From contig BQJU01000065.1 of NCBI GenBank assembly GCA_021604865.1, positions 1 to 41,242 of the forward strand: DNA of 41,242 nt, given 5' to 3'. Source of the DNA: Saprospiraceae bacterium. Its GTDB lineage: Bacteria > Bacteroidota > Bacteroidia > Chitinophagales > Saprospiraceae. The notes below the pieces were generated by a model. It had not been told where the DNA came from and made no database searches. It saw only the letters and a program-made list of their open reading frames with translations. Positions 1 through 8,717 of this stretch are shown here, one piece after another (positions within the stretch are counted from its first letter, which is position 1; every line of letters starts with the position of its first letter). Position numbers and translations under genes: made by a program.

Positions 1-270
1 GATCAATTGGAATTGAAACTCGATACCGTCAATCAATATGCTTGTTAAAACGGTGTCTTAATTGTACCCCTCCCGATTCAGCCCACAGGGCTTCATGCGG
101 GATGCTCCTTGTGCGGTACAGATGATCAATTGGAATGGAAACTCGATACCCTCAATCAATATGCTTGTTAAAACGGTGTCTTAATTGTACCCCTCCCGAT
201 TCAGCCCACAGGGCTTCATGCGGGATGATCCTTGTGCGGTGCACATGACCAATTGGAATGGAAATGCGGT
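1..270. repeat. 123-bp tandem repeat, two full copies plus a partial third
   Basis: The unit beginning GATCAATTGGAAT starts at 1 and again at 124; a third, partial copy beginning GACCAATTGGAAT starts at 247. The period is exactly 123 bp with only a handful of mismatches between copies 1 and 2. 123 is divisible by three, but every frame read through the unit meets stops, so no repeat protein is supported. The array may extend to the left of the window. Function is unknown. Confidence 0.9.
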
Positions 271-313
271 TTCGATAATATCAGAAAAAACAGGACAATC
301 ATCCTTGGCTAGA

Positions 314-646
314 TCATATCAAATAAAACACCAAAATAATCCCCCCAAAACTGACCACCACCCCAATGAGCAGTGCCAATAACAAACTTCGGCGCATGCT
401 GAATCGCTTGTGGAACAATTCATACAATACAGAACTCACGACAAACGCCGGTGTGAAATACAACAGCAAGGCAGGTAAGATGCGGACGTTGAAAATATCT
501 TTTAAGGATTGGGTGTCTTTATCTACTATGATCAGGAGGAAGAACATCAATAATATGCCGGTAGCCAATAATGAATACACTCCTCCGGAAGAATCCGAAC
601 GGACTGGTGGAGCTTCGTGATCAAGTATATCGTGGTCTTTACTCAT
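314..646 (-). CDS. Small hypothetical membrane protein (110 aa)
   Basis: I do not recognise a family. The protein has a short charged, proline-containing N-terminus (about residues 1-22) and then three hydrophobic segments (about 24-42, 55-75 and 88-110), the last running to the C-terminus. This suggests an inner-membrane protein with three transmembrane helices. The ATG at 646 is the only reasonable start. It is a lone minus-strand gene between a tandem repeat and an OmpA-family gene on the same strand about 155 bp upstream. The composition is that of a real membrane protein and the overlapping plus-strand frame is not convincing. Confidence 0.6.
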   Translation of the reverse strand: MSKDHDILDHEAPPVRSDSSGGVYSLLATGILLMFFLLIIVDKDTQSLKDIFNVRILPALLLYFTPAFVVSSVLYELFHKRFSMRRSLLLALLIGVVVSFGGIILVFYLI

Positions 647-801
647 GAAGCGGAGTATTAGACATAAAAACAGGCGTCATCCAGAATTTGGCTATAACTT
701 CGCTGACCCCTAAGTTCCGTATTTCCAAAAGAACAATAAGGAGACAAGGAGAAGGGAAGTTACCTAAAGCACTTCCACTCTCCTTCTCCCACTCACTCCC
801 T

Positions 802-1704
802 CTACTTAGGAGCCATATCCGGATTCAACAGGTCATAAAACTGGTCAAGCTTAGGCATAATGATGATGCGGGTACGGCGGTTGGTAGAACGGCCTTCAGC
901 AGTATCATTGCTAGCCAGGGCATTGTATTCACCACGACCGGCTGCAATCAAACGATTGGGGTCGATGTTGAAGTTTTTCTGTAGTGTTCTGACCACTGAG
1001 GTAGATCTTTTTACACTCAAATCCCAGTTGTCATCAATACAATTGTTTTTGATCGGCACATTGTCGGTATAGCCTTCTACCATCACTTCCAGCTCAGGTC
1101 TGGATTTGATGATTTGTGCTATTTTGCCCAATACTTCGTTGGCTCTGGAAGTAATCTTGGAACTACCGCTTTCGTAAAGCATCTTGTCGGAAAGGTTGAT
1201 AAATACCACCGTTTTATCCACTTTTACTTCCACGTCATCATCGTCGATACCTTTAGAAAGAACGCCTTTCAGGTTGACGGCCAGTGCCAGGTTGATGGAG
1301 TCGGCTTTGGTTTTGGCGGCCATTAACAGGCGGATGTATTTGTCTTTACCCTCCAGTTGAGACAACGTTTCCTTGATGTTGGCATTGGCAGATTGTGACA
1401 ATACGGTCAAGTCGCCCACTTGTTCTACTTGCCTGTCGCGCTGTTTTCTGTAATCCTCAATCTGGGCTCTCAAATCAGCCATTTGTTCTTCTCTTAGTTT
1501 GAGGGTGGTGTTTAAGTTTGACTTATCCCGGTCGCAGGCAGAAAGCCGGTTCATGTAATCGTTCAGGCTTTCACCACATTTCCCCAGGTCTTTATTGGCA
1601 ACCTCCAGCTCCATTTGTAAGCTCTCGTACACCTTCTTACTTACACAGGAAGAAAAGGCAAGGCCAATGCACAAAAAAATGAGCAGTTTTGCAGTTGAAT
1701 TCAT
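802..1704 (-). CDS. OmpA-family lipoprotein with coiled-coil region
   Basis: Predicted outer-membrane lipoprotein that anchors to peptidoglycan. From the ATG at 1704 the protein is 300 aa. It begins with a lipoprotein signal (MNSTAKLL... with lipobox AFSSC, Cys about residue 19), followed by a long charged heptad-like region (about 30-150, probable coiled coil) and a C-terminal OmpA/MotB peptidoglycan-binding domain (about 180-290). Visible family motifs are VEGYTDNVPI, the R-S-x-x-V-V segment, GRGEYNALASNDT and the closing NRRTRI. The frame extends upstream to a TTG at 1788, but the ATG at 1704 places the signal peptide at the N-terminus and is preferred. The gene stands alone. The family assignment is firm; the binding role is by homology. 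Confidence 0.92.
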   Translation of the reverse strand: MNSTAKLLIFLCIGLAFSSCVSKKVYESLQMELEVANKDLGKCGESLNDYMNRLSACDRDKSNLNTTLKLREEQMADLRAQIEDYRKQRDRQVEQVGDLTVLSQSANANIKETLSQLEGKDKYIRLLMAAKTKADSINLALAVNLKGVLSKGIDDDDVEVKVDKTVVFINLSDKMLYESGSSKITSRANEVLGKIAQIIKSRPELEVMVEGYTDNVPIKNNCIDDNWDLSVKRSTSVVRTLQKNFNIDPNRLIAAGRGEYNALASNDTAEGRSTNRRTRIIIMPKLDQFYDLLNPDMAPK

Positions 1705-1967
1705 AATAGAAAATTTAATCGATTTTAAAAATGAAGCAATAATATGATTATATTTTGTCAAACGTAAAAGGTTCCGCCTATGTTCCAATGTTTTTTTACA
1801 ATGCTGAATACTCCTTTATAGTATACGCAGATTTCTTGATTTAGTCACATAGCAACAACTGCAATTATTTTTAGCGTTTATTTGGAGACCAGCGGTGTAA
1901 GCGATAGAGGTTTGTTACCACTCAAGCTCATACATCATTCCGGGCGAGGAAGTCTTATAATAAAGTC

Positions 1968-1990
1968 GACCTCCAAACATGATGCTCTAA
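1968..1990. repeat. Copy of the dispersed GACCTCCAAACATG repeat at the XdhC stop codon
   Basis: GACCTCCAAACATGATGCTC occupies this stretch and includes the TAG stop codon of the XdhC-like gene (1987-1989 on the minus strand). It shares the core GACCTCCAAACATG with sites near 34735, 34871, 38081, 38145 and 39190, and more loosely with 10257, 20916 and 34203. Only one arm is present here. Confidence 0.6.
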
Positions 1991-3018
1991 GAATAAGCAT
2001 GCTGTACCTTAATGATTTCCCCCATGATGCTCAAGGCAATCTCTTTGGGCCGCTGGGCATTGATATCGACACCAACCGGACCATGAATACGGGCAATCTG
2101 TTCTTCTGAGAACCCCGCATCGGTCAGTCTTTTTACCCGTTTTTGTTGAGTACGGCGGCTACCTAAAGCCCCAATGTAGGCAACTTCTGAGTGGAGCAAC
2201 AAATGCAGCGCCTGATCATCAATTTTCGGATCGTGGCTGAGCAATACAGCGTAGGTATAAGCATCCAGCGTAAAATTGGGTAAAACTTCGACCGGCCAAT
2301 CCACAAACAATTGATGGGGTGGATCTGGAAAATGTGTTTTATTGGCAAAAATCCCTCTTGGATCAATCACGATAGTCTCAAAATCATACCAATTGCCCAG
2401 GCGCACCAGATCAGTAGTGATGTGGGCTGCACCGATAATGAGCAGTTGGCTTTTTCGCGGAAATACCTGGACAAAATACTGCCCTTCATCGGTATCCAGT
2501 AACTGATTTTTTCGTTCATTATAGGCCACCAGTGCGGCTTTACTCCAGGTAGCCGGTAAGCTGCCGAGGGTGCGGCCATCTGGATAAACCAAGAGGTGTT
2601 TTCCGGTACCAGCATCCAGCTGACTGACCAGGATACAAGCTTCATTATTGTTGAACGCTTGTTGCAATGCCGGCCAGATTTGGCGTTCCGCTTCCATTTT
2701 GGCGAAAGCCGGAAAGGGTTCCACAAAAACTTGAATGGCGCCACCACAACTCAGTCCTACCGCCCATGCCTCTTCATCACTAACCCCAAATTTAAGTATT
2801 TGCGGCGCTCCGGTTTCCAATATATCCATGGCAGCCTTAACCACTGCCCCTTCTACGCAGCCCCCACTGACACTACCGGCCATTTCCATATCCTGGTTGA
2901 TCAATAAAGTAGAGCCAATCGGTCGGGGAGAAGACCCCCAGGTTTTGATAACAGTAGCCGTCGCAAATGGCTGGTTAACTTGCATCCAATTTTGTATTGT
3001 ATCGAAAATATCCTGCAT
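1987..3018 (-). CDS. XdhC/CoxI family protein
   Basis: Members of this family help sulfurate or insert molybdenum cofactor into molybdenum hydroxylases such as xanthine dehydrogenase. The 343-aa protein has the XdhC_CoxI domain at the N-terminus (about 10-120, with SVSGGCVEGAV and the Cys-containing GLSCGGAIQVFVEP) and a Rossmann-type XdhC_C domain (about 190-335, with LLIIGAAHI, GALGSRRT and IHGPVGVDI). Length and domain order are typical. No molybdenum hydroxylase, Moco synthesis gene or xdhA/B homologue is in the window, so its client is unknown. It is divergently oriented to the esterase, with 68 bp between the start codons. The ATG at 3018 is at the conserved N-terminus. Confidence 0.9.
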   Translation of the reverse strand: MQDIFDTIQNWMQVNQPFATATVIKTWGSSPRPIGSTLLINQDMEMAGSVSGGCVEGAVVKAAMDILETGAPQILKFGVSDEEAWAVGLSCGGAIQVFVEPFPAFAKMEAERQIWPALQQAFNNNEACILVSQLDAGTGKHLLVYPDGRTLGSLPATWSKAALVAYNERKNQLLDTDEGQYFVQVFPRKSQLLIIGAAHITTDLVRLGNWYDFETIVIDPRGIFANKTHFPDPPHQLFVDWPVEVLPNFTLDAYTYAVLLSHDPKIDDQALHLLLHSEVAYIGALGSRRTQQKRVKRLTDAGFSEEQIARIHGPVGVDINAQRPKEIALSIMGEIIKVQHAYS

Positions 3019-3086
3019 GTTCTGGGTTTTGAATAAGAAAACTGTATTTTTCCGAAAATTTCACCTTCTTTGACAAATTTCACAAA

Positions 3087-3818
3087 ATGAAACGAGAAAT
3101 TCACTCCTGGCATAGCCCACGCCTCAACAAAAATATGGAGATTGCCGTATATGGCCATTATGGATTTGCTCTTCTGCTGATCCCAACTGCTGCTGCAGAT
3201 TTTTTGGAGTATGAACGGTTTCATCTCCTTAATTCGATCAAAGAACCCATCAATGCAGGTAAAGTTAAGGTATTTTCTATCAATAGCATCAACTCTGAAA
3301 GCTGGATGAATTCGCGTATGCATCCACGAGACAAATCGATCAGACATCAGCAGTTTAATGAATACGTTTTTGAGGAAGTCATTCCTTTTATTAAAACACA
3401 AACCAGTGATGAAACCGATATCATTAGCTGTGGTGCCTCCCTTGGTGCTTTACATGCCGCCAACCTCTTTTTCCGCCGTCCGGACCTCTTTTCCGGAGTA
3501 ATTGCGATGAGTGGAGACTATAACTTAAGTAGTTATACCAAAGGCTATCACGATCAGGATGTATATTTTAATTCTCCTGAGCAATACCTTTCTAATCTCA
3601 ACGATGATCGGCTGCTCAACAGTATGCGCAGCAGCAATCATATTCACATTTTGAGCGGTTCGGGCCCTTATGAAAATCCCGATGCTTCCCGCCGCCTGTC
3701 CGGCATCCTAAATAGTAAAAGTATTGCCCATGAATTAGACATCTGGGGCTATGATATGGACCACGACTGGCCAACCTGGCGGGCGATGCTGCCACATTAT
3801 ATCAATACGCGATTTTGA
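3087..3818 (+). CDS. Putative esterase, alpha/beta hydrolase
   Basis: A 243-aa cytosolic protein of the esterase D/PHB-depolymerase-like alpha/beta hydrolase group. The nucleophile elbow reads CGASLGA (Ser about residue 118), followed by FFRRPDLFSGVIAMSGDYN, typical of these esterases. A late His in DMDHDWPTWRAMLPHY is a good candidate for the catalytic His, with an Asp nearby. No signal peptide is seen. It is divergent from the XdhC-like gene and followed, 46 bp after its stop, by a strong hairpin. The substrate cannot be told from the sequence. Confidence 0.8.
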   Translation: MKREIHSWHSPRLNKNMEIAVYGHYGFALLLIPTAAADFLEYERFHLLNSIKEPINAGKVKVFSINSINSESWMNSRMHPRDKSIRHQQFNEYVFEEVIPFIKTQTSDETDIISCGASLGALHAANLFFRRPDLFSGVIAMSGDYNLSSYTKGYHDQDVYFNSPEQYLSNLNDDRLLNSMRSSNHIHILSGSGPYENPDASRRLSGILNSKSIAHELDIWGYDMDHDWPTWRAMLPHYINTRF

Positions 3819-3864
3819 TTACCCTCTACGAGTTTGGGTGACGAAAAGGCGGTAATCTACAAAA

Positions 3865-3896
3865 AAACCGGTATCAAACTGCTTCGATACCGGTTT
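3865..3896 (-). terminator. Rho-independent terminator between convergent genes
   Basis: A perfect 11-bp stem (AAACCGGTATC / GATACCGGTTT) encloses a 10-nt loop. On the minus strand the stem is followed by a run of Ts (plus-strand As at 3861-3867), so it best terminates transcripts arriving from the right. It may also stop the esterase transcript, whose gene ends at 3818, although only three Ts follow on the plus strand. Confidence 0.75.
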
Positions 3897-3918
3897 CCCA
3901 TTTGGATATGGTCGGATT

Positions 3919-4203
3919 TTGATGCTCTTTTATCTGCCAAAACGGGTAATCCCGTGGGTGAGTCGATTGGCTATTTTCCCAATCAGGAAGCTCAAACACA
4001 AACCTATCGGCAAACCAATGGTCAAACTGCCCATTGTTATGCCATGTGCCGCTTTATTTGACTTGAAGGGGACACTGATGCAACAATGGAACACTGGGGA
4101 TGAGCCAACGACATATATCCAGCACTTGCCCAGAGGTATGTATCTTTTGCAAGTTTGGCAGCATGACCTCTGTTTAAAAAGCGTGAAGATTGTGAAGGAT
4201 TGA
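3919..4203 (+). pseudogene. Decayed T9SS type A sorting-domain fragment
   Basis: The last 49 or so codons of this frame read like the C-terminal half of a Bacteroidota T9SS type A sorting domain: ALFDLKGTLMQQW, then IQHLPRGMYLLQVWQ, then a final SVKIVKD. The N-terminal half of such a domain would start with a Y/F-PNP motif; a similar GYFPNQEAQTQ...TNGQTAH segment occurs in another plus-strand frame just upstream (about 3975-4040). A frameshift near 4040 would join the two. No catalytic or exported body precedes it. I infer the 3' remnant of a lost secreted-protein gene. It is not part of the esterase, which ends in its own stop. Confidence 0.5.
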
Positions 4204-4257
4204 TTCTCTTTCTGTTTAGATTATCCCAACTGTTGATGTATTAGACAGTCCACTGCA

Positions 4258-5328
4258 TTAATCAGTGGGTTCCGCCTGCTCATAATTATCCAAAAACTGA
4301 TGCAGTGCCGTGAGCTGGTCATTATTACCTAAAATGATAAAACTTGATCCGGGAGTTAGTGAAACCTCAGGGGCGGGATTGACCACATATTGGCCGGAAG
4401 ATTTTTTGTAGCCAATAATGTTGGCTCCAGTGACTTTGCGTAGATTTAGATCCCGAATAGATAGATGCTTGCAGGCGGCAGGCAATTCTTCAAAGGTGAC
4501 TTCTTCAAAGCCAATATCCGACTGATATTGATTGGTAATATAGGAGAAAAACTCAACAGTTCCAGGCTTGCTAACTAGCGTAGCCATATAGAATCCGCCG
4601 ATTTGTTCAGGCATCACTACATGACTAGCCCCACCCTTCAGCAACTTCTTTTGGGATCGGGCATCATTGGCCCGGCTGATGATGTTGATCTTTCGGTTGA
4701 GTTGGCGGGCACTGAGCACAATGAACAGGTTATCGGAATCAGCAGGTAGGGCACTTACCACCGCCTGTGCCCGTTCGATACCGGCTTCCAGCAAAATTTC
4801 GTCCTGGGTTGCATCTCCTTCCAGATAGAGCAGCTTGTCTTCCGACTTTTGAATGGTTTCAATTAGCTCCTGATTAGAATCAATGATAACAAAGGGCAAT
4901 TGGTGGTCCATAAAGTGGGCGCTTATCTCTTTCCCATATCTGCCGTAACCGCAAATGATGACGTGATTTTCGAGCTTGTCAATTTGACTTTTGATGAGAT
5001 TGAGGTGCATATTTTTAAAAATTTCACCCTGAATTACATAATTAGATAATGTAGCCAGGAGGTAGGCAAAAATACCCACATTTACCAATATTAGCAAGAT
5101 AGTAAATAAACGCCCCGACTGACTCAGTGGGCTAACCTCCGAAAAACCGACCGTCGTGATGGTAATAACGGTCATGTATAAGCCATCGATGAAGCTATAC
5201 TTTTCAATCAACATATACCCGATGGTACCCACGACCATTTCGGCCAATACCATTAGTAATGCAGCTCGCAGGCTCAAAAAAGTAGAAGGGATGGTATAAA
5301 TCTTCCCGTTTATCAGTGGCCTCAGCAT
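4258..5328 (-). CDS. Potassium channel protein with RCK (TrkA-N/TrkA-C) domains
   Basis: A 356-aa inner-membrane ion channel of the two-TM/RCK type (MthK/Kch-like). Residues about 18-95 hold two transmembrane helices flanking a pore loop with the selectivity-filter-like ITTVGFSEVSP; TVGF replaces the commoner TVGYG. A cytoplasmic TrkA-N domain follows (about 117-235) with the Rossmann glycine motif IICGYGRYGKEIS and the acidic FVIIDSN strand end. A TrkA-C-like domain closes the protein (about 260-350, with GYKKSSGQYVVNP and PGSSFIILG). Such channels are gated by ligands bound to the RCK ring. The gene is convergent with the esterase/T9SS remnant and 92 bp downstream of an unrelated membrane-protein gene on the same strand. 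Confidence 0.9.
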   Translation of the reverse strand: MLRPLINGKIYTIPSTFLSLRAALLMVLAEMVVGTIGYMLIEKYSFIDGLYMTVITITTVGFSEVSPLSQSGRLFTILLILVNVGIFAYLLATLSNYVIQGEIFKNMHLNLIKSQIDKLENHVIICGYGRYGKEISAHFMDHQLPFVIIDSNQELIETIQKSEDKLLYLEGDATQDEILLEAGIERAQAVVSALPADSDNLFIVLSARQLNRKINIISRANDARSQKKLLKGGASHVVMPEQIGGFYMATLVSKPGTVEFFSYITNQYQSDIGFEEVTFEELPAACKHLSIRDLNLRKVTGANIIGYKKSSGQYVVNPAPEVSLTPGSSFIILGNNDQLTALHQFLDNYEQAEPTD

Positions 5329-5420
5329 AAGGCGTACTTTTAAAGCTTTTAGAATTATTCTGTAGGATATGAAATGGACTTCCCATTCCTAAATTTGATT
5401 CTCCAAAGGACAGCTACCCG

Positions 5421-6512
5421 TTAGGAGTGCCTAGTTTTTTCCAATTGCTGTCGGTGTTCCGGATAAAGGTACTGTATGGCAATGCTATTTTCCGGTTTGG
5501 ATTCAAAAAAATAAAGAACCAGTCGAAAAAACCAATCCAGGGGCTTCATTATGAGGTAAACGATATCGGCAATCCAAGGGTTACCCAAAATCAAAAATAA
5601 GCGTTTTGCCCTTTCGCCAAATTGATTGTAATGGTGGCGAATGAAGTGGTGGCTTTTTGGCATTTTTTGCTCCAGCAAATCTTCAAAGGCATTGGCTACC
5701 AGCAACTGCCGGTTGACCTGAATGATCCGGCCATGGCGCACGCCATAACGAAGTGGTTTAACCACCTGTTTATGCCCCTTGGCCGCAATGGTACACAGGT
5801 AATGTTCATCAGCACAATTCACCTCACATGCCAATTGTGATAATCCATGTCCATAAGTCTCCGTAAAGGCGGTAATAAAAGCATCCGGTTTTTGACCAAA
5901 CAACAACAAAATGGCCATCAATATCAGTAACAATGGAATGCATAGGATGGTTAATAGTGGAATCTTTTTCCACATTGGAGCCACCAATACATCATACATC
6001 CATCGATAAAAGCCACTATCTGTCCGGAAATTGCCTTCCTCCACTTGTTTGCTGATCTTGTAGTGGTTTAAGATTAGCCGCAAGGCAAATAACCCCATGA
6101 CCGGAGCAATTCCCATCAGCGCTAGCAGGCTGTCATTGAGGTGTAGGATCAAGGGTATATTGGCCAATATACCCAGTAAAAGAAGACAGTAAATGACCAA
6201 TTCAAATAAGGGCCCCGCTGGCTTACGCACATATTTTGCATAAAAATAGGCCAAAACACAGGCCCCCATCAGCACATAAATACTCAGCTTGCTGCCAGGA
6301 GCAATAAATGCATTATGCATGGAATCACAGCAATCGACCACTGGTGCATCACCGTACAATAAAAAGATGATTGGGTACAATACCAATACCACTAGCTCTA
6401 ACAATAGCAGAAAAACTCCTTTCAACAACAATTTGCGCGTCAAGAGAAAATAGAATAATAAACTCCCAGTTATCACTGCTGGAATAAAAAAGAGATAAGC
6501 GTATTCGAACAT
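5421..6512 (-). CDS. Conserved hypothetical membrane protein, possibly DUF6688-like
   Basis: A 363-aa polytopic membrane protein. About six hydrophobic segments fill residues 1-215 (for example 5-25, 32-52, 78-95, 103-122, 128-145 and 183-207). A soluble C-terminal part (about 215-363) carries a Cys-rich stretch, ACEVNCADEHYLCTIAAKGH, and a conserved-looking block (RYGVRHGRIIQVNRQL, ANAFEDLLE) that reminds me of DUF6688 proteins. I am not certain of that assignment. No catalytic motif is apparent. The ATG at 6512 opens directly into the first membrane segment. The function is unknown. Confidence 0.7.
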   Translation of the reverse strand: MFEYAYLFFIPAVITGSLLFYFLLTRKLLLKGVFLLLLELVVLVLYPIIFLLYGDAPVVDCCDSMHNAFIAPGSKLSIYVLMGACVLAYFYAKYVRKPAGPLFELVIYCLLLLGILANIPLILHLNDSLLALMGIAPVMGLFALRLILNHYKISKQVEEGNFRTDSGFYRWMYDVLVAPMWKKIPLLTILCIPLLLILMAILLLFGQKPDAFITAFTETYGHGLSQLACEVNCADEHYLCTIAAKGHKQVVKPLRYGVRHGRIIQVNRQLLVANAFEDLLEQKMPKSHHFIRHHYNQFGERAKRLFLILGNPWIADIVYLIMKPLDWFFRLVLYFFESKPENSIAIQYLYPEHRQQLEKTRHS

Positions 6513-6616
6513 TTGATTTTTTAGGGAAAATAGGGATTATTTTAGGAATGAGGAATGGAGTGTCAATTTTTGAAAAATTTATCTTTAAAGAATATAGAAA
6601 TGTTGGGACCGCCTAG

Positions 6617-6918
6617 ATGAATTTGGTGGGTACGAAGCACTCGTACTAGCCAAAATTTTTTGGCTACCACCCGACCCTAGAGTCGGCTTTTGTCTAGCTT
6701 TCAAGTTGTCCATTCACCTATAAAAAAAGCTGGCTTTCAGCGCTTTTAGGTCAACCAAATGAATTTGGTGGGTACGAAGCAGTCGTACTAGCCAAATTTT
6801 TTGGCTATCACCCGACCCTAGAGTCGGCTTTTGTCTAGCTTTCAAGTTGTCCATTCACCTATAAAAAAAGCTGGCTTTCAGCGCTTTTAGGGCAACCAAA
6901 TGAATTTGGTTGGTACGA
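6617..6918. repeat. 141/142-bp tandem repeat, two copies plus partial third
   Basis: The gene-free stretch 6513-6923 is largely this array. ATGAATTTGGTGGGTACGAA begins at 6617 and again at 6759; a third start (ATGAATTTGGTTGGTACGA) lies at 6900, giving periods of 142 and 141 bp. Copies 1 and 2 are nearly identical (an extra A and a few substitutions). Each copy contains small palindromes: GCCAAAATTTTTTGGC-like, CCGACCCTAGAGTCGG, and a hairpin formed by AAAAAGC and GCGCTTTT. Stops occur in the frames examined. The origin is unknown; this looks like duplication of a structured intergenic unit. Confidence 0.9.
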
Positions 6919-6923
6919 TGGGC

Positions 6924-7817
6924 TCAACTCTCCTTCCTCATTCCTGGTTCCACCCAAAAACTCGATAAAATCGACAACACCACATAAGCCAAAAAGAAAT
7001 ACAATCCAATTAGCACACTGCTTTCAGTTTGGATACCGGTCTGCATATTATTAAAAGCTAGGAAGCCCAAAAATAATGCGACTACAAAGACATCTGCCAT
7101 TGACCATTTTCCTGATTTTTGAATCATGAAATTTGCCCATTTATTTTGTATCCAATGGGGTTGAAACAAGTGTAGTAAGGTCAGACTTATTTTGCTTAGT
7201 GGAAATAACACGCTAAAGATCAAAATGCTGGCGCCCACCACAAAATTATGCTGCCGGAAAAGCAGCCCGATCAACTCCATGACGGATTTGCTTTGATAAT
7301 AAAAGTATAAATCCCCATGAAAGGTAGCTGTACGGTCAATGCTGAGGGAAAACAACCCGGTCTTGATTTTGATGGGGATGCTCATGTCTCGTTGGAAGGC
7401 TCCAATTTCAAGCATAGGCGCGAAGAGCCCCACTTCCAGGCACGCCAGGCCTAATATGATCAACCCACCAGGTATGGCGAGGGCATAATGCTTGCGCCGA
7501 GCCAGACTAAAAACGAAAAATAGGTAGCACGCAGATAAAACAATAAAACCCCATAGTGCAAAATTTGCATGACCACTATTTTCTATAGCCTGATTGAAGT
7601 TTTCCTGAGCTATTTTTTGCTTGTTTCGCCCTGTATCTGCTTCCAGCCATTCTTCAAAATCCAAAAGCCTTTTTTCATAATTCAATTGTTGGGCGTAAAT
7701 CTCACGAGCATTTTTATAAGCCTGAGTCGTGATAACCAACTGGGTGCTGAACAAAGTGGCCAAGACCAAAAACAACAAACTGCCTAAGCCAAATATGGTT
7801 GGAACAGATATTTTCAT
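6924..7817 (-). CDS. PqiA-like (paraquat-inducible protein A) membrane protein
   Basis: A 297-aa inner-membrane protein. An N-terminal transmembrane segment (about 4-24) is followed by a charged, helical segment (about 30-80), then about five further hydrophobic helices. The C-terminal half carries the hallmark of the PqiA domain, SGKWSMADVFVVALFLGFLA (about 238-257). PqiA proteins are associated with envelope lipid/MCE-type transport, but no MCE (PqiB) partner is nearby. The frame extends to a TTG at 7853; the ATG at 7817, which opens MKISVPTIFG, is the better start. The gene lies 95 bp downstream of the LytTR regulator gene on the same strand. Confidence 0.78.
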   Translation of the reverse strand: MKISVPTIFGLGSLLFLVLATLFSTQLVITTQAYKNAREIYAQQLNYEKRLLDFEEWLEADTGRNKQKIAQENFNQAIENSGHANFALWGFIVLSACYLFFVFSLARRKHYALAIPGGLIILGLACLEVGLFAPMLEIGAFQRDMSIPIKIKTGLFSLSIDRTATFHGDLYFYYQSKSVMELIGLLFRQHNFVVGASILIFSVLFPLSKISLTLLHLFQPHWIQNKWANFMIQKSGKWSMADVFVVALFLGFLAFNNMQTGIQTESSVLIGLYFFLAYVVLSILSSFWVEPGMRKES

Positions 7818-7912
7818 ACCGCACAAAATAAGAAGATTAAAAGCAATGAGCAATGGGTAATAAATAAAGCAATTTGAAAGGAAAAGAATTGGACAACTAC
7901 CTCACTTTCTCA

Positions 7913-8686
7913 CTAAACGCCCAATTTTTCAAAAAAATCCTCCTTATAACTTCTACTCACCCGAAAACGTTTGTTGTCTTTCATCAGTACTTCTACCTCA
8001 CCGAGGCCGAGGTGGATGATTTCAGCCAGATAGTCAATATTAATTATGGTAGAACGGTGGATGCGGATGAAACAGGTATCCGGCAATTTTTCCAGCATGT
8101 TGACCAGCGATTCACGGAGTAAGTGTTTTTTATCCAATGAAAATATTTCAATGTAATAACCCGATGCTTCAATGTATTGAATTTGCTCAAATTCAACAAA
8201 GAGGATGCGGCCGGACATCTTAATGGGTAGGGAATTATTGGTAAGAGAGGAAGAGGGGGATTCTTTTTCCTGGAGGAATTGCAACAAAGACTGCAACTGA
8301 TCCACGGAATGCACTTGCTTTTTATCATTCAATTGGTTCATCGCTTTTTCTACAGAAAGGTGGAATCGTTCTTCTTTAAAGGGTTTGAGCAAGTAGTCGA
8401 AAGCAAATACATCAAAAGCCCGGATAGCATATTGATCGTAGGCCGTGATGAAAATGGTAAGTGGTAACTGGTCGGCCGGCAAGGCACGTAATACGTCAAA
8501 ACCAGTCATGTCTTTCATTTGAATATCCAGAAAGATAAGGTCGGGCTGTTCGTCCTTTATACGTTTGATCGCTTCAATACCTTTCCCACATTCGCCCAGG
8601 ATATTAATCTCCGGCCAACTGTCCAAAAGCATCTTAACCCGACGCCGGGCCAATGGCTCATCATCTATGATCAAACATTTTAACAT
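7913..8686 (-). CDS. LytTR-family response regulator
   Basis: Cytoplasmic response regulator and DNA-binding protein, 257 aa. The N-terminal receiver domain (about 1-120) shows the acidic pair IIDDEP, the phospho-acceptor Asp in DLIFLDIQM, the Thr in IFITAYD and the Lys in LLKPFKEE. A linker with heptad character leads to a C-terminal LytTR domain (about 150-255) with GRILFVEFEQIQYIEASGYY, FIRIHRSTIIN and FRVSRSYKE. It sits 31 bp downstream of the sensor kinase gene on the same strand, so the two almost certainly form a pair. The target promoters are unknown. Confidence 0.95.
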   Translation of the reverse strand: MLKCLIIDDEPLARRRVKMLLDSWPEINILGECGKGIEAIKRIKDEQPDLIFLDIQMKDMTGFDVLRALPADQLPLTIFITAYDQYAIRAFDVFAFDYLLKPFKEERFHLSVEKAMNQLNDKKQVHSVDQLQSLLQFLQEKESPSSSLTNNSLPIKMSGRILFVEFEQIQYIEASGYYIEIFSLDKKHLLRESLVNMLEKLPDTCFIRIHRSTIINIDYLAEIIHLGLGEVEVLMKDNKRFRVSRSYKEDFFEKLGV

Positions 8687-8717
8687 ACAACAGTCGGGTT
8701 GTCATGTTTCGGAATTA

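Noticed and set aside
1704-1788. TTG start for the OmpA-family gene
   Set aside because: The added 28 residues precede a perfect lipoprotein signal; the ATG at 1704 is preferred. The same reasoning applies at 7853, 13491 and 27846.
2901-3401. 166-codon minus-strand open frame across the XdhC start and esterase
   Set aside because: Antisense to the esterase and overlapping the XdhC N-terminus; composition unlike a protein.
3087-4203. Esterase originally fused to the downstream T9SS tail
   Set aside because: The esterase has no signal peptide, ends in its own stop, and a terminator-like hairpin separates the two.
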